NCBI GenBank assembly: GCA_937983085.1
Contig: CALJKZ010000696.1
Coordinates: 1-9,658, forward strand
Length of the DNA: 9,658 nt
Source of the DNA: an uncultured Gemmatimonadales bacterium
Lineage (GTDB): Bacteria; Gemmatimonadota; Gemmatimonadetes; Longimicrobiales; Gaopeijiaceae
Direction: 5' to 3'
Part shown: positions 6,333 through 9,658 of the stretch, in pieces
Numbering within the stretch: position 1 is the first letter of the stretch
Layout of the letters: every line of letters begins with the position of its first letter
The notes under the pieces: model-generated
The model's database searches: none
What the model saw: the letters and a program-made list of their open reading frames with translations, nothing else
What the model was told of the DNA's origin: nothing
Program-made: the position numbers and the translations under genes

Positions 6333-8462
6333 CTAACCCGCGACGCCCCCCGCTGCTCCCCCTCGCTTCCGTGACAGCCAGTTCGAGACGACGGTCTCGA
6401 GCACGAACAGCCCCAAGGCCACGACCAGGAGCCAGCGCCAGAACGACTGCCGCCGCTCCTGATCTTCCCTGCGCAACTCCATGGCGTCCCCCAGCGCCGG
6501 GGTCCCGTCCGACGGGGCGGCCGACGCCTCGATCTGGAGGACCAGTTCCTCCGGGTCGATTCGGCCCAGATCCGACTCCTCCAGGTCCGCGTTCACGGCC
6601 ATGACGAAGGGTCGGTCGGGATCGGTCCCCGGTCGCCGAACCGTGTAGAAGCCGTGCTCGTCCAGAGGCAGGTACCGGGGGCCTTCGCCCGCGGGCAGGG
6701 AGATGGTTCCTCCGGACGGAAGGACGGCGACCTGGTCGAGGCCTTCGGCGAGACCGGCCGCCTCGGACGAAACGAGACCCGCCGTCTCGAGAGCGTCGGG
6801 GTCGGCGAGGTCCACCACCTGGCCCGTGACGAACCACGGGACGGCTTCGGCGCGGCCCCCCAGGTACTCGGCCAGTCGGTGGACGAAGGGCAGGAAGACG
6901 GGCTGGAGAGCCAGGTCGTTCCAGAACGCGTCCAGCGACGACGTCCACACCAGCACGCGGCCCCGGCCATGACGCAGTTCCGCCAGGGCCACCGAGCCGT
7001 CGTCGTAGCGGGCCAGGATGCCGGCGGAGTCGGCCGGCTGCATCCGCCACGCCCGGTAGAAGCGGGCGCCGGTGAAGTCGCCGCTCCGGGGACCGGCGAA
7101 GACCTCGAACACGGGATGCTCGTAGTCGAGGAAGCCGAGTCGGCCACCCCGGCCCTGGAGTCGATCCTCCATCTGTCCGATGGTGCCGGGAAGGAGGTCG
7201 GCGGCGGAGGCGGGCCATCCGGCGCCCTGTCCCAGCGCCACGAAGACGCCGCCCCCGTTTTCGACGAAGGACCGGAGTCGTTCGGCGGATCCGCCGTCCA
7301 CGAGGACGTTGTTGAGGAAGACCGCGCCCACTCCCTCCAGATCGACGGGGCGGATGGTGCTCGAGCGGCGGGTGCGTACCTCGAAGCGCCCGTCGTCGGA
7401 GATGCCGAGGGCGCCCCGTAGGTAGAGACTGACGTCGCTGGGCGCCTGAGCGGCCTCTACGATGAGGACGGGGAGCGCGTTGCCCGGAGACAGGACGAAA
7501 TGATGCGTGTTGTCGGTGGTGAGGTCGTCGTCGGGGATCCGCACGGTACCGCGTGTGTGCGGCCTCGACAGCGTGATGGGTTGGAACGTCACCGCCGTGG
7601 CCGAGTTGGGCAGCAAAGACGCGGTTTGGCTCTGAAGCTCCTGACCATCGAGTTCGAGGGTGACCACCACCTCGCGTGGTTCGTCCCCACCGCGTCGGAC
7701 GACACGCGCTGTCGGTGTGACCCGTTCGCGTCCTGCCACCATCTGCCGGGGTAGGGACACGTCGGTGACCATGACGTTGTCGATGGCTGTGGCGGCGCCC
7801 AGCGGAACCGGGATGACCCTCGATCCCGGAGGCAGGCGGACGCCTTCGTCGCCCGTCCAGCCGTTCCGCTGGAAATCGGTGAGGAGGTAGACCTCGCCAG
7901 AAGGAAGCGTCGACTCCTCGAGGATGGTTTGAGCGACCTTCAGGGCAGGGCCGAAGCGGGTGGCGGCGGACGAGACCTGGAGGGTGTCGACGGCGCCCCT
8001 GAGCCTGGTTAGATCGGAGGTGGAGCGGGCGGCGACGTCGGCGCCTCGGGAGAAGCCCACCAGCGAGGCCCGGTCCAGCGGTCCCAGGCCCCTGAAGATC
8101 CGCTCCGCTTCCTGCCGAGCCCTCTCCATCTGGTCGCCGATCGCCATGCTGTACGACTGGTCCACGAGGACCACCACTTCGCGGGGCCCGCCCGAGCCCA
8201 GAGCCCCGAGGGAGCTCCGGTCGAAGAAGGGACGAGCGAAGGCCGCGGCCACCAGAATGAGGGCCAGGGCGCGGAGGGAGAGGAGGAACCAGTGCTGGAT
8301 GCGTCTCCGGCGCTGCTCCTGGTACGGGATCTTCTGCAGGAACATGAGCGACGGAAAGTGCACCACGTTCCGGCGTTGGCGACGGGTGAGGTGCACCACG
8401 ATGGGCACCACGATCCCGGCGATGCCGAGAAGGAAGAGGGGGACGAGGAAGGCCAGACTCAT
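6333..8462 (-). CDS. BatA-like membrane-anchored von Willebrand factor A protein with glutamine-amidotransferase-like domain
   Basis: A 709-residue membrane protein. It opens with the BatA N-terminal domain: membrane segment one at about 4-24, a strongly basic loop (25-56, including RRQRR and QRRRR), and membrane segment two at about 57-78. A vWA domain follows (about 95-220) with a complete MIDAS: DQSYS at 101-105, Thr168 in SAATRFGPAL, and Asp196 in LLTDF. Residues 220-320 are beta-rich. About 328-530 looks like a class-I amidotransferase-like fold (PVLIVEA, then VDLEGVGAVFLNNV, LRSFVENGGGVFVALG); the catalytic Cys is not apparent, so it is probably a non-enzymatic domain. A third membrane helix lies at 673-694, followed by a basic tail. 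By the positive-inside rule the vWA and central domains lie on the outer face of the membrane. The start overlaps the DUF58 gene as ATGA. Bat and MoxR-associated vWA proteins are linked to stress tolerance and complex maturation in other bacteria; the role here is inferred. Confidence 0.9.
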   Translation of the reverse strand: MSLAFLVPLFLLGIAGIVVPIVVHLTRRQRRNVVHFPSLMFLQKIPYQEQRRRRIQHWFLLSLRALALILVAAAFARPFFDRSSLGALGSGGPREVVVLVDQSYSMAIGDQMERARQEAERIFRGLGPLDRASLVGFSRGADVAARSTSDLTRLRGAVDTLQVSSAATRFGPALKVAQTILEESTLPSGEVYLLTDFQRNGWTGDEGVRLPPGSRVIPVPLGAATAIDNVMVTDVSLPRQMVAGRERVTPTARVVRRGGDEPREVVVTLELDGQELQSQTASLLPNSATAVTFQPITLSRPHTRGTVRIPDDDLTTDNTHHFVLSPGNALPVLIVEAAQAPSDVSLYLRGALGISDDGRFEVRTRRSSTIRPVDLEGVGAVFLNNVLVDGGSAERLRSFVENGGGVFVALGQGAGWPASAADLLPGTIGQMEDRLQGRGGRLGFLDYEHPVFEVFAGPRSGDFTGARFYRAWRMQPADSAGILARYDDGSVALAELRHGRGRVLVWTSSLDAFWNDLALQPVFLPFVHRLAEYLGGRAEAVPWFVTGQVVDLADPDALETAGLVSSEAAGLAEGLDQVAVLPSGGTISLPAGEGPRYLPLDEHGFYTVRRPGTDPDRPFVMAVNADLEESDLGRIDPEELVLQIEASAAPSDGTPALGDAMELRREDQERRQSFWRWLLVVALGLFVLETVVSNWLSRKRGGAAGGVAG

Positions 8463-9376
8463 CGGGCTTTGCTCATCCGCTCACGGGCCAGGAGGTACTG
8501 GAAGAGAGCCATGTCCAGCGGCTCCGCCGTGTTCAGCAGCGTGTAGTCGATCTGGTTCTCGGTGAAGCGCTGCTGCAGCGTGTCGAGGTGGGTCTTCATG
8601 AGCGCCATGTAGTCGCCCTTGAGCTTGCCGGGGATCACGGGGATCTGCTCCCCGGTCTCCAGGTCCTCGAATCCCGAGGCCTCCTCGAAGGGGAAGTCGA
8701 GCTCGTAGGGATCCATGACGTGGAAGACGATGACGTCGTGGCCTCGGGCCCGGAGGGGCGCGATGGCGGACAGCACCGCATCGGGCTCCTCGTAGAAGTC
8801 GGACACCACCACGAGGATGCCTTTTCGCCCCAGCATCTCGGTGATCTTCAGGAGGGGACCGGCGAGCGTGCCGGGGCGCCCGGCTTCCGCCTGATCGAGG
8901 CGGTGCAGGATAGTGTCGAGATGCTTCATGGACGGTGGGACGTAGTCCACGATCTCGTGGTCGAAGGTGACCAGCCCCACCCGGTCGCGCTGCTTGTTGG
9001 AGAAGTAGATGAGGCAGGCCGCCAGGTATCGGGCGTAGTCGATCTTCGCCAGGGAGTGGCTGCCGTAGCTCATGGACGCCGACAGATCGAGGAGCACCGA
9101 GAAATTGGCGTTGGTGTCGGCCTCGAAGAGCTTGATGTAGTGCCGGTCCGTGCGGGCGAACAGCCGCCAGTCGATGCGGCGGATGTCGTCGCCGGGCATG
9201 TACGGTCGGTGCTCGGCGAAGTCCATGCTGAAGCCGAGATAGGGCGAGCGGTGGAGGCCTGTCAGAAACCCGTCCACGACGGTGCGCGCAAGGAGCTCCA
9301 GGTTCGCGATGCGACCGAGTACGGCCGGATCGAGAAACTGGGTCCCTGCGGCAGTGGAGGATCGGGGGGCGGCCAA
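8459..9376 (-). CDS. DUF58 family vWA-like protein, partner of MoxR
   Basis: A 305-residue cytoplasmic protein with no membrane segment, unlike the longer DUF58 proteins that carry two N-terminal helices. The DUF58 signature is very clear at 46-89: YLGFSMDFAEHRPYMPGDDI, IDWRLFARTD, then YIKLFEADTNANFS. It leads into a vWA-like core with DLSAS at 97-101 (DxSxS of the MIDAS) and a second acidic site at Asp193 in VVVSDFYEE. The TTG start at 9376 is chosen because an AGGAG ribosome site lies six bases upstream and no ATG occurs before residue 51, which is already inside the conserved domain. It follows the moxR stop by 9 bp and overlaps the vWA gene by 4 bp, so it is firmly within the operon. DUF58 proteins are standard genomic partners of MoxR ATPases; biochemical roles are little known. 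Confidence 0.93.
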   Translation of the reverse strand: MAAPRSSTAAGTQFLDPAVLGRIANLELLARTVVDGFLTGLHRSPYLGFSMDFAEHRPYMPGDDIRRIDWRLFARTDRHYIKLFEADTNANFSVLLDLSASMSYGSHSLAKIDYARYLAACLIYFSNKQRDRVGLVTFDHEIVDYVPPSMKHLDTILHRLDQAEAGRPGTLAGPLLKITEMLGRKGILVVVSDFYEEPDAVLSAIAPLRARGHDVIVFHVMDPYELDFPFEEASGFEDLETGEQIPVIPGKLKGDYMALMKTHLDTLQQRFTENQIDYTLLNTAEPLDMALFQYLLARERMSKAR

Positions 9377-9382
9377 GGACCT

Positions 9383-9387
9383 CTCCT
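9383..9387 (-). promoter_or_regulatory. Ribosome binding site of the DUF58 gene, overlapping the moxR stop
   Basis: The minus strand reads TAGGAGAGGTCCTTG. The TAG is the moxR stop codon (9388-9386), AGGAG (9387-9383) is the Shine-Dalgarno, and TTG (9376-9374) is the DUF58 start after a 6-bp spacer. The site supports the unusual TTG start and suggests translational coupling of the two genes. Confidence 0.7.
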
Positions 9388-9658
9388 ACATCCCCGAGGT
9401 CGGGACGGGCGCGTGCTCCAGGAGTTTGTCCACGAGCTTCGACGAGGTCTGGCCTTCGGACTCGGCGTGGAAGTTCGTGAGAACCCTGTGGCGAAGCACC
9501 GGCTGAGCCAGCGCCTTGATGTCGTCGAAAGTCACGTGGTAGCGGCCCATGGTCAGAGCCCGGGCTTTGGCACCGAGGACGAGGTACTGGGCGGCGCGGG
9601 GCGAGGCGCCGTAGGCGAGCCACTTCTTCACGAAGTCGGGGCCTTGGCCGTTCTCGCG
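9386..9658 (-). CDS. MoxR-family AAA+ ATPase, C-terminal end, cut by right edge
   Basis: The last 90 codons of a MoxR ATPase, about a quarter of the usual 320-340 residue protein. What is visible is the AAA lid region: YGASPRAAQYLVLGAKARAL (residues 16-35 of the fragment) with the sensor-2 arginine in GASPRA, then GRYHVTFDDIKALAQPVLRH, and the typical VLTNFHAESEG ending. The Walker motifs lie beyond the window. MoxR proteins form cytoplasmic hexameric rings that use ATP to remodel or load cofactors into partners carrying vWA domains; here the partners would be the DUF58 and BatA-like proteins directly downstream. The stop is TAG at 9388-9386. It is the first visible gene of the operon; its promoter is outside the window. 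Confidence 0.92.
   Translation of the reverse strand, partial: RENGQGPDFVKKWLAYGASPRAAQYLVLGAKARALTMGRYHVTFDDIKALAQPVLRHRVLTNFHAESEGQTSSKLVDKLLEHAPVPTSGM

Overview
The window is GC-rich and every credible gene reads on the minus strand, so transcription runs from the right edge to the left. There are five complete protein genes and two cut by the window edges. No tRNA, rRNA, CRISPR array, insertion sequence or phage gene was seen. GC content, gene content and codon use suggest a Gemmatimonadota-like environmental bacterium: a MoxR / DUF58 / BatA-type vWA cluster followed by a giant DUF4175-like coiled-coil protein, plus an HTH regulator paired with an SRPBCC protein. This assignment is an inference from gene neighbourhood, not proven.

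Right part (9658 to 2564, minus strand): a four-gene envelope operon. In order of transcription it holds the C-terminal end of a MoxR-family AAA+ ATPase, a membrane-free DUF58 protein with a MIDAS motif (TTG start, ribosome binding site overlapping the moxR stop), a membrane-anchored BatA-like vWA protein (ATGA overlap with the DUF58 gene), and a 1218-residue protein. The last has three predicted membrane segments, a beta-rich extracytoplasmic region, long coiled coils, two polyglycine linkers and a 71-residue Gly/Gln/Glu repeat. MoxR ATPases are known to work with vWA-domain partners as chaperone-like or maturation machines. Here the two cytoplasmic components would act together with two membrane proteins whose bulk lies outside the membrane. 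A hairpin with a T-rich tail at about 2500-2532 ends the operon.

Middle part (2488 to 1007, minus strand): a two-gene regulatory unit. A perfect inverted repeat, CTTGACAA-N6-TTGTCAAG, overlaps a consensus -35 box. It lies upstream of an ArsR-like winged-helix regulator, whose gene overlaps by 17 bp that of an AHSA1/SRPBCC-domain protein. The layout suggests autoregulated transcription and coupled translation.

Left part (889 to 1, minus strand): the first 296 codons of an EttA-type ABC-F translation factor, which runs off the left edge. It is a housekeeping gene.

Nothing here is clearly a new defence or mobile system. The points most worth following are the operator/promoter of the regulator-SRPBCC pair and the giant low-complexity partner of the MoxR-vWA cluster.
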